Origin: Mesorhizobium_L sp035547755
GTDB lineage: Bacteria > Pseudomonadota > Alphaproteobacteria > Rhizobiales > Rhizobiaceae
Reading direction: 5' to 3'
Length of the DNA stretch: 64,000 bases
NCBI GenBank assembly: GCA_035547755.1
Contig: DASZUG010000017.1
Span: 11,190 to 75,189, forward strand
Part shown: piece by piece, positions 26,497 through 35,120 of the stretch
How the letters are laid out: each line of letters begins with the position of its first letter
Position numbering within the stretch: the first letter of the stretch is position 1
Notes under the pieces: model-generated
What the model saw: the letters and a program-made list of their open reading frames with translations, nothing else
Told to the model about the DNA's origin: nothing
The model's database searches: none
Position numbers and translations under genes: made by a program

Positions 26497-27045
26497 TTAT
26501 AGCCGCGACAGGAATTTGGCGAAGGCCATGGAGCCTTCCGGCCAGGGCCCGTAGCCGGAATCGGAGTCGAGATGACCCGCTTCGCCGGCGTCCAGGAAAA
26601 GCGAGCCCCAGGCGCCGGCGATATCCTCCGCGACCTCGAAGGCGCAGAAGGGATCGTTGCGGCTCGCCACCGTAATCGAGGGAAAGGGCAGGGGATCGCG
26701 CGGATAAGGTCCGAACGTCATCAGATGGCGCGGACGGATGCTTTCATTCGCCACATCGGGCGGCGCCACGAAAAACGCGCCAGTGACGGGCTTTTTGAAG
26801 CCGCCAATGGCGTGGATCACCGTCGGAACGCCAAGCGAATGGGCGACCAGCACCACCGGCCGCTCGCTCTCGTTGACGGCGGCTATAAGAGCCTCGGTCC
26901 AGTCTTCCCTGACCGGCTTCGTCCATTCCGTCTGTTCGACCCTGCGGCCGGTCGACAGTCTGTCCTGCCAACGGGTCTGCCAATGGTCGGGACCGGAATT
27001 CTTGAATCCTGGAACGAACAGGATATCCGCTTCTTTCGCTTTCAT
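26497..27045 (-). CDS. RBBP9/YdeN-family alpha/beta hydrolase
   Basis: Small serine hydrolase (182 residues). Nucleophile Ser70 in LVAHSLGVP, catalytic His158 in AGHLDSDSGYGPWPE, the family's signature end, and Asp131 in ASRNDPF. N-terminus ILFVPGFKNSGPDHWQ is typical. ATG 27045 gives the family-sized protein; the open frame extends to 27618 but that part is antisense to another gene. No signal peptide; cytosolic. The natural substrate of this family is not known. Confidence 0.87.
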   Translation of the reverse strand: MKAKEADILFVPGFKNSGPDHWQTRWQDRLSTGRRVEQTEWTKPVREDWTEALIAAVNESERPVVLVAHSLGVPTVIHAIGGFKKPVTGAFFVAPPDVANESIRPRHLMTFGPYPRDPLPFPSITVASRNDPFCAFEVAEDIAGAWGSLFLDAGEAGHLDSDSGYGPWPEGSMAFAKFLSRL

Positions 27046-27195
27046 GGCGCGCGATGTAGGCGCGGCGGCTCGATCGCGCAACAGAAACGCAAAAAACTGA
27101 ACGCGCTGTTCGCAATTGCATCTATTGCGCCCAAGCCCCGCAGGAACGATGTGTGAGGGGACGCCGCTGATGTGGCGATGGCTGAGGAACCGGTC

Positions 27196-28023
27196 ATGAG
27201 AGAATTGCCATTTGCCGCGGATGCCCCGATCAGCGCGGGGCGCGTCGGGTTGGTCGCGCGCGATGCCGCGGCGCTCGCGGATTATTATCGCGACGTCGTC
27301 GGGCTTGCCGAAATCTCGCGGTCCAAAGGCAAAATCGTCATGGGGGCAGGGGAAAGACCTCTGCTCGACATCGAGGAACGGCGAAACGCCCGCCCGGACA
27401 ATCCGAGGAGCGCCGGCCTTTTCCATACGGCTTTCCTGCTGCCCGCTCGGGCCGATCTGGCGCGCTGGGTCCGATACGCGATCGACCGGAATATCCCGAT
27501 CGACGGGGCATCCGACCATTACGTTTCCGAAGCGCTCTACCTGACCGACCCGGAAGGCAACGGCATCGAGATCTATGCCGACCGCCCGCGCGACGAATGG
27601 AAATGGAATAACGGGCATGTCGAGATGGCGACCGTGCGGCTCGACATTCCCGATCTCCTTTCCGAATCAAGCGAGAAGGACAAGGGCTGGAAAGGCGCTC
27701 CCGAGAACAGCATCATCGGCCATGTGCATCTGCGTGTGGGCAATCCGGCCGATGCCGAACAATGGTGGCGTTCGGAACTGGGCTTCGACACGGTCGCCAA
27801 TTACGGCAAGGCCGCGGTTTTCCTCTCGACCGGCGGCTATCATCATCATATCGGCGCCAAGTCCTGGCAGAGCGCCGGCGCCGGCCCGCGCGACAAGGAC
27901 AGGACAGGTCTTGCCTGGGTGGAGATGCATGCGAAGGCTGCCGAAGGCGAGAAGACGCTGCGGGATCCGTGGGGGACAGAGGTGAGGGTGGTGACGAAGA
28001 AGGCTTACGGTCCGGAAGCCTAG
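27196..28023 (+). CDS. Two-domain VOC-family dioxygenase (catechol 2,3-dioxygenase-like, CatE type)
   Basis: Two vicinal-oxygen-chelate domains, residues about 15-130 and 160-270. Metal-ligand candidates are in LFHTAFLLP, in the first domain's YLTDPEGNGIEIYADRP, and in GHVHLRVGN of the second domain. Resembles the CatE-type proteins of Bacillus and rhizobia. ATG 27196 has GAGGAA eight bases upstream and is preferred to ATG 27172/27178, giving 275 residues. Its stop overlaps that of the PIN toxin gene on the opposite strand (shared CTAG at 28020-28023). The catechol substrate is not proven. Confidence 0.85.
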   Translation: MRELPFAADAPISAGRVGLVARDAAALADYYRDVVGLAEISRSKGKIVMGAGERPLLDIEERRNARPDNPRSAGLFHTAFLLPARADLARWVRYAIDRNIPIDGASDHYVSEALYLTDPEGNGIEIYADRPRDEWKWNNGHVEMATVRLDIPDLLSESSEKDKGWKGAPENSIIGHVHLRVGNPADAEQWWRSELGFDTVANYGKAAVFLSTGGYHHHIGAKSWQSAGAGPRDKDRTGLAWVEMHAKAAEGEKTLRDPWGTEVRVVTKKAYGPEA

Positions 28024-28424
28024 AGATCGAAGGGATTGAGTGTCGGCACGTCGAACGGTACGAAGTCGCAGGTATTGCGCGTCACTACCGTCAGCCCATG
28101 ACAAAGCGCCGTCGCTGCGATCATCGCGTCTTCATAAAGCGTATCTGATTGGTGATGCATCAACCGCGCCCAACAGCGGAACGCGGCAGCATCCATGGGC
28201 AAAATACTGTATGTGGCCGCAATCATGTTCAGCCAATTTTCAAGTTCGTCAGCCTTTGGCGTATCTTGATCCCGTACGCGCTCGATGCCGGACTGGATTT
28301 CTGCCAGCGTCACCACCGAGAGATGGAGGTCTGCCTCGTTCGCGGCCTGCAACCAGTCAAGCACAGCCGGATGCGGCCGTGGCCGCCTCAATTCGGAAAC
28401 CACGTTGGTGTCGATCAGATACAT
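28020..28424 (-). CDS. PIN-domain toxin (VapC/FitB-like)
   Basis: Ribonuclease toxin of a type II module. PIN acidic residues are present: Asp5 (MYLIDTN), Glu42 (LAEIQSG), Asp99 (LYEDAMIAATA) and the late pair near TRNTCDF (117-121). The 134-residue length and the DTNVVSELRR start match the FitB-type subgroup. Begins one base after the stop of the antitoxin gene, so it is translated from the same message. Its stop overlaps the VOC dioxygenase stop. Confidence 0.9.
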   Translation of the reverse strand: MYLIDTNVVSELRRPRPHPAVLDWLQAANEADLHLSVVTLAEIQSGIERVRDQDTPKADELENWLNMIAATYSILPMDAAAFRCWARLMHHQSDTLYEDAMIAATALCHGLTVVTRNTCDFVPFDVPTLNPFDL

Positions 28425-28425
28425 A

Positions 28426-28689
28426 TCAGCGAGTCATAAAAGTATTGCTGCGACGGCGTGCCGTTCCGCGGGCCGGAACGGGAAGATCGATCCTCGCCTC
28501 GTCCGAAAGCAGCAATTCCTTGAGCGATGGCCGTGCTGATTGTTGAAGGCGGCGCCATTCGGCAGCGGAAACAAGAACGGCCGCTTCGACGCCGCGCCTT
28601 GTCACCATCTGCGGCCCCTGTTCAATACTGGCATCGAGAAGTTCACTAAATTTCGCTTTTGCGTCCTGCACCGGCCAGATCTTCATCAT
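28426..28689 (-). CDS. Phd/YefM-family antitoxin
   Basis: Partner of the downstream PIN toxin. The N-terminal half is the Phd/YefM DNA-binding fold (WPVQDAKAKFSELLDASIEQGPQMVTRRGVEAAVLV), and the basic, proline-rich C-terminal part is the toxin-neutralising tail. Phd-type antitoxins normally pair with FitB-like PIN toxins in rhizobia, so the pair is coherent. Repeats just upstream are the likely operator. 87 residues; ATG 28686 is an alternative. Confidence 0.88.
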   Translation of the reverse strand: MMKIWPVQDAKAKFSELLDASIEQGPQMVTRRGVEAAVLVSAAEWRRLQQSARPSLKELLLSDEARIDLPVPARGTARRRSNTFMTR

Positions 28690-28697
28690 CGTCTCCG

Positions 28698-28719
28698 ACT
28701 AGTCATATAACTAGTCATA
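28698..28719 (-). promoter_or_regulatory. Likely operator of the toxin-antitoxin pair
   Basis: Two direct copies of ACTAGTCATA at 28698-28707 and 28710-28719, 12 bases apart, which also form an imperfect inverted repeat (CTAGT ... ACTAG). It starts 9 bases upstream of the antitoxin ATG in an A/T-rich pocket of a GC-rich region. Autoregulation by the antitoxin is inferred from family behaviour. Confidence 0.6.
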
Positions 28720-28738
28720 ATCATTGACTGGCCGTTTA

Positions 28739-30052
28739 TCAAGCCTCCGCCTCGCCAAACACCCGCCTGAAGATCGTATCGACGTGCTTCGTGTGGTAGC
28801 CGAGGTCGAATTTGTCGCGGATCTGTTCTTCGGAAAGGGCGGCGCGCACATCCTTGTCGGCAAGCAGTTCCTCAAGAAAATCCTTGCCTTGCTCCCAGAC
28901 CTTCATGGCGTTTCTCTGCACCAGCCGATAGGCATCCTCGCGTGAGACGCCGGCCTGGGTGAGGGCGAGCAGCACGCGCTGCGAATGCACGAGGCCGCGG
29001 AAACGGTTCAGATTTGCGAGCATGTTTTCCGGATAGACGACAAGCTTATCGATAACGCCGGCGAGCCGCGCCAGTGCGAAATCGAGCGTCACCGTCGCAT
29101 CGGGGCCGATCATGCGCTCGACCGAGGAATGTGAGATGTCGCGTTCGTGCCAGAGCGCGATATTCTCCATTGCCGGCATTGCATAGGAACGCACCATCCG
29201 CGCCAGCCCCGTCAGATTCTCGCTCAGCACCGGATTGCGCTTGTGCGGCATGGCCGAGGAGCCCTTCTGGCCAGGCGAGAAATATTCCTCAGCTTCCAGA
29301 ACTTCGGTGCGTTGAAGGTGCCGGATTTCGGTCGCCAGCCGCTCGATCGAAGAGGCGATGACGCCAAGCGTGGCGAAGAACATGGCGTGCCGGTCGCGCG
29401 GAATGACCTGCGTCGAGACAGGCTCGGGCTTGAGGCCCAGTTTCTTCGCTACATGCTCTTCGACATAGGGATCGATATTGGCGAAGGTCCCGACCGCGCC
29501 GGAAATGGCGCAGACGGCGATCTCCTCGCGCGCATGGACGAGCCGTTCGCGCGCGCGGGAGAACTCCGCATAGGCTTCCGCCAGCTTGACGCCGAATGTC
29601 GTCGGCTCGGCATGGATGCCATGGCTGCGGCCGATCGTGACCGTATCCTTGTGCTCGAAAGTGCGCTTTTTCAGCGCGGCGAGCAAGGCGTCGAGATCGG
29701 CAAGCAGAATATCGCTCGCCCGGGTCAATTGCACGCTAAGACAGGTGTCGAGCACGTCGGACGAGGTCATGCCCTGATGGATAAAACGTGCGTCCGGCCC
29801 AACGAATTCGGCGAGATGCGTCAGGAAGGCGATAACGTCGTGCTTGGTGATGCGCTCGATCTCATCGATGCGTGCGACGTCGAACACTGCCTTGCCGCCT
29901 TTCTCCCAGATCGTCTTCGCCGCTTCCTTCGGGATGACGCCGAGTTCGGCCAGCGCGTCGCAGGCATGCGCCTCGATCTCGAACCAGATGCGGAACCGGG
30001 TTTCCGGCGACCAGATGGCGACCATTTCCGGCCGCGAATAGCGCGGGATCAT
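28739..30052 (-). CDS. purB: Adenylosuccinate lyase
   Basis: Splits SAICAR to AICAR and adenylosuccinate to AMP, releasing fumarate. Fumarase-superfamily signature GSSAMPHKRNPVLSEN near residues 261-276; the GMTSSDVLDTCLSVQL segment holds the substrate-binding region, and HGIHAEPTTFG the catalytic His. 437 residues, standard bacterial length. Same strand as purC but separated from it by five inserted genes. Confidence 0.96.
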   Translation of the reverse strand: MIPRYSRPEMVAIWSPETRFRIWFEIEAHACDALAELGVIPKEAAKTIWEKGGKAVFDVARIDEIERITKHDVIAFLTHLAEFVGPDARFIHQGMTSSDVLDTCLSVQLTRASDILLADLDALLAALKKRTFEHKDTVTIGRSHGIHAEPTTFGVKLAEAYAEFSRARERLVHAREEIAVCAISGAVGTFANIDPYVEEHVAKKLGLKPEPVSTQVIPRDRHAMFFATLGVIASSIERLATEIRHLQRTEVLEAEEYFSPGQKGSSAMPHKRNPVLSENLTGLARMVRSYAMPAMENIALWHERDISHSSVERMIGPDATVTLDFALARLAGVIDKLVVYPENMLANLNRFRGLVHSQRVLLALTQAGVSREDAYRLVQRNAMKVWEQGKDFLEELLADKDVRAALSEEQIRDKFDLGYHTKHVDTIFRRVFGEAEA

Positions 30053-30132
30053 GGGACGGCCTTTCTTTCGGAGATTGCTCGGCGCCTCCTAACAGAGAGA
30101 AGGCCATTGCTCAACATATGCTTGGGAGAGGA

Positions 30133-31143
30133 TCAGCGCTCCGACCAGCACGGCATAAGATCGCCGGGAGCCGGCGTCGCGAGGAAGGCAGCGCGGGCTA
30201 TGGCGCGCGCCATCGCCGCGCCCGCCGCGGCATAGAGATCAAGCGCGGTGTCCGGGTCGATCGCCGCGCTGCTCCTGCCCGTGGCGACGCCGAAGACCAG
30301 ATCGCCGTCGACCGGCGTATGCGTCGGCCAGATGGCGTGGGCAAATCCGTCATGGGCGGCGACGGCGAGGCGTTTGGCCTGCGCTTTCGTCAGCTTTGCG
30401 TCGGTGGCGACGATGCCGATCGTGGTATTGGCAAGCGCGCCGCGCATTTCGCGGTATTTGATGAGGAGATCGGTTGCGTCGTCGGGAAGCCGTTCGGGAA
30501 AGCCGAGCCCGCCGAATTCGTTCTCGACCTCGAAAGGCGCCGCCCAGAAATGCCGGCTCTTTCCTATCGTCACCGAGCCTGTCGGGTTGGCCGCGACGAG
30601 CGCACCGACGGTCACGCCGTTCTCCAGCACGCAGGAAGCGGAGCCGAGGCCGCCCTTCAACCCTGCCGTCAATGCGCCGGCGCCGGCGCCGGCTGTGCCG
30701 ATGGCGAAGTCGCGCGAGGCCGTGCGCGCCGCTTCGTAACCCAATTCGCGAAAAGGCGGATAGCGGCCCCAATCCTTGTCGCCGCCGTTCATCATGTCGA
30801 AGAGAATGGCGGCGGGTACGATCGGAATGCGAAGGCCGGTTCTGACCTCATAACCCTTGCCGTCCTCCCTCAGCGCCGCCTGTACGCCGGAGGCGGCATC
30901 GAGGCCGAAGGCCGAGCCGCCCGAAAGCACCAACGCATCAATTGCTTCGACGGAATTATGCGCTTCAAGCAGGTCGGTTTCGCGCGTCCCAGGCGCACCA
31001 CCAAGCACCTGCACCCCTGCGACGGCAGGCTCTTCGCAAAGAAGCACGGTCGTGCCCGACTTCACCTTTTCATCGACCGCATTGCCGACCAGGAGGCCGG
31101 CGACATCGGTGATCAGGTTTCTGGGGCCGGTTCGGAATGCCAT
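30133..31143 (-). CDS. P1-family N-terminal nucleophile amidase/aminopeptidase (NylC/DmpA-like)
   Basis: Self-cleaving Ntn-type hydrolase. The expected cleavage site is in ANTTIGIVATDAKL, with Asn239-Thr240: threonine as nucleophile is the NylC-like state, whereas DmpA/BapA enzymes use serine. The N-terminal half has LVLSGGSAFGLDAASGV and GAGAGALTAGLKGGLGSAS typical of the family. 336 residues. Its start overlaps the stop of the upstream binding-protein gene (TAATG), so the two are coupled. The natural substrate is unknown; amides or small peptides are likely. Confidence 0.85.
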   Translation of the reverse strand: MAFRTGPRNLITDVAGLLVGNAVDEKVKSGTTVLLCEEPAVAGVQVLGGAPGTRETDLLEAHNSVEAIDALVLSGGSAFGLDAASGVQAALREDGKGYEVRTGLRIPIVPAAILFDMMNGGDKDWGRYPPFRELGYEAARTASRDFAIGTAGAGAGALTAGLKGGLGSASCVLENGVTVGALVAANPTGSVTIGKSRHFWAAPFEVENEFGGLGFPERLPDDATDLLIKYREMRGALANTTIGIVATDAKLTKAQAKRLAVAAHDGFAHAIWPTHTPVDGDLVFGVATGRSSAAIDPDTALDLYAAAGAAMARAIARAAFLATPAPGDLMPCWSER

Positions 31144-32219
31144 TATCTTTTCACTTCCACGAATGCGTTGCCGTCATAGCGGAAAAGCCGATAAGGATTT
31201 TGCGCCAGATCGCCCTTGTTATCGAAGCGGACCGGGCCGATGGCCGTCCGGAATGTCTCGTTTGAGAGGATGTCGGCCACCGGTTTTTTCTTATCATTTG
31301 CCTGCAATGCAGCGGAGGCGGCCACCTGAAGCGCGGCATAGCCGGGCAGGACATAGCCCTCGGGCGCGATTTCGGCCTTTTCCAACTGCTCCACCACGGC
31401 GGGATCGACGGGCGTCGTCCAGTCCGGCGGCGCGATCATCAGCGTCCCGGCGGCGAGCGGCACGTCGCCGGCGGAGGCGCGCAAGGCTTCTCCGCCCGCG
31501 ATCTCGAGCTTGAGATGGATCTTCGCGGCATCGCGGGCGATGATGGCAACATCGTCGCGGGCGCCGCCGACGAAGACGTGATTGACGCCGGCGCGCCGCA
31601 GCCGGAACACAAGGCCGACCTGGTTGTCCATGCCCGGACGGTAGGTGTCGACGAAAGCCGGCTTCATTCCCCTTTGCTCGGCGTCGGCGCGGAAAGCGTC
31701 CGCAAGTCCGCGGCCATAGACCGTACCGTCATCGACAATCGCGAAAAGCACGTTGCGCCAGTGGTCGGTCAGGATCGACCCGATGGCCGCGCCTTCGCCG
31801 TCATTGCGCGGGGCGAGGCGAAAGATCGGCCAGCCCGTCTTTTTTCGGTTATCGGTGAGACTGTCTGTGCGCACACCGGGCGTGATCGCCGCTATGCCGG
31901 CTTTCTTCAGGATCGGCAGAGCCGCATCGATGGCATCGTTGCACAGAAAGCCGACAACCATATTGACGTGACTTTGAACGAATTCATTGGCCGCGGCGGC
32001 GCCCCCTTCAGCGGAACACCGGTCGTCCTGGGTATCGAGCGTGACCGTCCCGCCCGGAAAATTGGCGGCTGCCGTTTCGGCGCCTTGCCGCATCTGCTCG
32101 CCCAGAAGAGCAAAACTGCCGCTGAGCGGCGCGGCCACGCCGACCGTCACGTCCGCCGCACTGGCTTGGCGGATTGCCGCCAGGCCGGAAAGTGCCAGAA
32201 GAGCTATCGCCAGACGCAT
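31143..32219 (-). CDS. Branched-chain amino-acid-type ABC transporter substrate-binding protein (orphan)
   Basis: Periplasmic binding protein of the Leu/Ile/Val (LivJ/LivK) class. A signal peptide covers residues 1-21 (LAIALLALSGLAAIRQASA-AD); the mature start VTVGVAAPLSGSFALLGEQM is typical. 358 residues. No permease or ATPase genes are adjacent, so it is an orphan, and instead it is translationally coupled to a P1 amidase. ATG 32219 is chosen because it opens the signal peptide; the upstream ribosome binding site is weak. Confidence 0.88.
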   Translation of the reverse strand: MRLAIALLALSGLAAIRQASAADVTVGVAAPLSGSFALLGEQMRQGAETAAANFPGGTVTLDTQDDRCSAEGGAAAANEFVQSHVNMVVGFLCNDAIDAALPILKKAGIAAITPGVRTDSLTDNRKKTGWPIFRLAPRNDGEGAAIGSILTDHWRNVLFAIVDDGTVYGRGLADAFRADAEQRGMKPAFVDTYRPGMDNQVGLVFRLRRAGVNHVFVGGARDDVAIIARDAAKIHLKLEIAGGEALRASAGDVPLAAGTLMIAPPDWTTPVDPAVVEQLEKAEIAPEGYVLPGYAALQVAASAALQANDKKKPVADILSNETFRTAIGPVRFDNKGDLAQNPYRLFRYDGNAFVEVKR

Positions 32220-32381
32220 CGGAAAATTTTTGCCTACCACGCGGTTCGGACGGTCGCGAGAACCGAAAAATGCTGTAGATGCTGTTGCCGTACGGCGCAA
32301 CTCGCGCGCATGCCGAAGCCGGCACTGTTTGTGCGTTAACCTATTGCTCCTATATAGCGGTTGAGAATTTTGGAACCTGCA

Positions 32382-32876
32382 GTGCTCAAGAAATTCGAGA
32401 TACAACCGCAGCTTTACCGCGACGCGATGGCGAATTTCGCCGGCCATGTCCATGTGGTGACGACGGACGGCCCGGCGGGAAGGCGCGGTGCAACGATCAT
32501 CGCCGCCTGCTCGGTGTCGGACGATCCGCCGACCGTGCTCGTCTGTCTTATGCGCGCCAATCCGGCGAACGAGATTTTTGTCGGGAACGGCGTCTTCGCC
32601 CTCAATACGCTTGGCGAGCAGCATCAGGACCTTGCCAACGCCTTTAGTGGGCTGGGCAAGCTCGATCAGGACGAGCGGTTCGCCCACGGAAGATGGGATA
32701 CGCTATCGACCGGCTCGCCGACCCTGACCGATGCGCTTTCGGTCTTCGATTGCGTCATCACGGATACCAAGGACATCGCCACCCATCGCGTGCTTTTCGG
32801 GAAGGTGACAGGCCTGCGCCTCGGCGATAAGGTCCGTCCGCTCATCTATCACGGCCGCAATTATCATCGCTTGTGA
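32382..32876 (+). CDS. Flavin reductase (RutF-like, FMN-binding split barrel)
   Basis: NAD(P)H:flavin reductase that usually feeds a two-component monooxygenase. YRDAMANFAGHVHVVTTDGPAGRRGATI near the start and the later LIYHGRNYHRL are characteristic. GTG 32382 (following TTGGAACC) gives 164 residues and fits the family; TTG 32361 would add seven residues. No monooxygenase partner is next to it. Its stop overlaps a possible GTG of the MoxR gene by 4 bases, but the MoxR start is more likely downstream. Confidence 0.85.
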   Translation: MLKKFEIQPQLYRDAMANFAGHVHVVTTDGPAGRRGATIIAACSVSDDPPTVLVCLMRANPANEIFVGNGVFALNTLGEQHQDLANAFSGLGKLDQDERFAHGRWDTLSTGSPTLTDALSVFDCVITDTKDIATHRVLFGKVTGLRLGDKVRPLIYHGRNYHRL

Positions 32877-32899
32877 CCGGTATTCCGTTCGGAGACTGG

Positions 32900-33829
32900 A
32901 TGCCCAAGGTAAACTCAAAGCCCCTGCCTGAAACCATCGACGAGACTTTGGCGCTTCTCGAGGGCCAGGATTATGTCGCGGACAGGGCGCTTGCGACCGT
33001 TCTCTTCCTCGGCCTGCGGATGAAGCGCCCGCTCTTCCTCGAAGGTGAGGCGGGCGTCGGCAAGACCGAGATCGCCAAGGTTCTCGCTTCCGCGCTCGGC
33101 CGGCGGTTGATCCGCCTGCAATGCTATGAAGGCCTCGACATTTCCTCGGCCGTCTATGAATGGAACTACGCGGCGCAGATGATCGAGATCCGCATCGGCG
33201 AAGCAACGGGCGGCGTCGATCGCTCGGCCATGGAAAAGAACGTCTTTTCGGAAAAATATCTCATCCGCCGCCCGGTTCTCGATGCGCTCGGCGGGCAAAA
33301 GGGCGCGGCTCCGGTCTTCCTCATCGACGAACTCGACCGTACGGACGAGGCGTTCGAGGCTTTTCTGCTGGAAATCCTCTCCGACTATCAGGTGACGGTG
33401 CCGGAGCTTGGCACGATCAGGGCCGAGGAACCGCCGATCGTCATCATCACAACGAACCGGACGCGCGAAATCCATGACGCGCTGAAACGGCGCTGCCTTT
33501 ATCATTGGGTGGATTATCCAAACGCGGAGCGCGAACTGGAGATCGTGCGGCGCAAGGTGCCGAACGCCAATGAGCGGCTCTCGGCGGAAATCGTGCACTT
33601 CATCCAGAAGCTGCGCCAGATCGATCTCTTCAAGGCGCCGGGCGTTGCCGAGACGATCGACTGGGCGGGCGCGCTGACGGAACTCGACAAGCTCGCACTC
33701 GATCCCGAAACCATCTCCGACACGATCGGCGTCCTGCTCAAATATCAGGACGACATCGCCAGGATAGAAGGGGGCGAAGGCCGCCGCATTCTCAGCGAGG
33801 TCAAGGCGGAGCTGGCGGCGGCGGAGTAG
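32900..33829 (+). CDS. MoxR-family AAA+ ATPase (CoxD-like)
   Basis: Metal-cofactor-maturation ATPase. Walker A GEAGVGKTE, Walker B VFLIDELDRTDE and sensor 1 IITTNRTRE are intact. The PKVNSKPLPETIDETLALLEGQDYVADRALA start and the YEWNYAAQMIEIR stretch are like CoxD, the MoxR protein that inserts copper/sulfur into carbon monoxide dehydrogenase. ATG 32900 follows GGAG with six bases; GTG 32873 is an alternative. 309 residues. Followed by a VWA gene, its usual partner. Confidence 0.9.
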   Translation: MPKVNSKPLPETIDETLALLEGQDYVADRALATVLFLGLRMKRPLFLEGEAGVGKTEIAKVLASALGRRLIRLQCYEGLDISSAVYEWNYAAQMIEIRIGEATGGVDRSAMEKNVFSEKYLIRRPVLDALGGQKGAAPVFLIDELDRTDEAFEAFLLEILSDYQVTVPELGTIRAEEPPIVIITTNRTREIHDALKRRCLYHWVDYPNAERELEIVRRKVPNANERLSAEIVHFIQKLRQIDLFKAPGVAETIDWAGALTELDKLALDPETISDTIGVLLKYQDDIARIEGGEGRRILSEVKAELAAAE

Positions 33830-33843
33830 CGGGGGGCACCAGA

Positions 33844-35093
33844 ATGACCATCCCCACTGCCGAACCCGACGGCCGGCTTGCCGACAATATCGTCCATTTC
33901 GCGCGCACGCTCAGGAAGGCGGGCATGCGGGTCGGGCCGGCGTCCGTCGTCGACGCCATTGATGCGGTGCTGACATCCGGCATTGGTAGTCGGGACGATT
34001 TTTACTGGACGCTCCATTCCGTTCTCGTGACGCGGCATGAGGACCATGCCGTCTTCGATGAGGCGTTCCGGCTTTTCTGGCGTTCGCGCGAGCTGATCGA
34101 GAAGATGCTCGCGCTCTTTTCGCCGGTGGTCATGGATGCGCGCGAGCGGCAAAAGCCGCGCGCCGCCGAATCGCGTGTCAGCGATGCGATGATGGAGGGA
34201 CGAGAGAACCAGCGCAGGCGGGAGGAGGAGGCCGAGATCGAAATCGACGCGCGCTTCACCTTTTCCGGCAACGAGGTGCTGCGGCAAAAGGATTTCGCGC
34301 AGATGACTGCCCGGGAACTGGCCGAAGCGCGCCGCGCAATTGCGGAATTGAAGCTTCCCGTCGATCTCGTGCGCACCCGCCGCTTCAAGCCCGATCCTCG
34401 TGGCCGGAAGATCGACCAGCGCGCCATGATGCGCTCCGCGCTCAGGACCGGCGGGGACCTCATCCTGCCGCGCTTCCGTTCGACGCGTATGGTCCATCCG
34501 CCGCTGGTGGTGCTTGCCGATATTTCAGGCTCGATGAGCCAATACACGCGCATCTTTCTGCATTTCATGCACGCGCTGGCGGAAAAGCGCCATAACGTCC
34601 ACACCTTCGTCTTCGGCACGCGGTTGACCAATCTGACGCGGCAGATGCGGCATCGCGACCCGGACGAGGCGCTGGCGCAATCCTCGTCGGTCGTCAAGGA
34701 CTGGTCGGGCGGCACGCGCATTGGCGAGGCGATCGGCGAATTCAATCGCCTCTGGTCGCGCCGCGTGCTGGGGCAGGGGGCCGTCGTTCTCCTCATTACC
34801 GATGGGCTGGAGCGGGATGATATTTCAAGCCTCGGGCGCGAAATGGAACGGCTGCACAAATCCTGCCGCAAGCTGATCTGGCTGAACCCGCCCTGCGCTT
34901 CGATGGCTTCGAGGCGAAGGCGCGCGGCGTCAGGGCGATGCTGCCTCATGTGGACGAGTTCCGGCCGGTTCATACGCTGGAGGCGCTTTCCGATCTGTGC
35001 GTCTCGCTCTCAGGCGATGCGCGACGAAGTGACGATCCGAAATTGTGGATGAAAACTGGCGACTTTCGCGCCGAACGACCATATGCTTCTTAG
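33844..35093 (+). pseudogene. VWA-domain protein (CoxE-like), C-terminus frameshifted
   Basis: Partner of the MoxR ATPase; metal-ion-dependent adhesion site ADISGSMS at 225-232 in a C-terminal VWA domain, with an N-terminal helical part. The open frame ends at 35052 with a tail rich in Arg and Ser after LIWLNPP. The +1 frame beyond 34891 reads LRFDGFEAKARGVRAMLPHV, then ends at 35091-35093. That is the family's usual C-terminus. One C missing in the C run at 34891-34893 explains this. Restored length is about 416 residues. May be a sequencing error; the gene is otherwise intact. Confidence 0.85.
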
Positions 35094-35106
35094 GATTCTT
35101 GCCTTA

Positions 35107-35114
35107 AAGGAGGT
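35107..35114 (+). promoter_or_regulatory. Strong Shine-Dalgarno sequence for the XdhC N-terminal-type gene
   Basis: AAGGAGGT six bases before ATG 35121, the closest match to the consensus seen in this window. It begins 14 bases after the restored stop of the VWA gene. Confidence 0.85.
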
Positions 35115-35120
35115 CCTTTC

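Noticed and set aside
32220..32687. N-terminal extension of the binding-protein gene
   Set aside because: It overlaps the divergent flavin reductase gene and the signal peptide begins at 32219.
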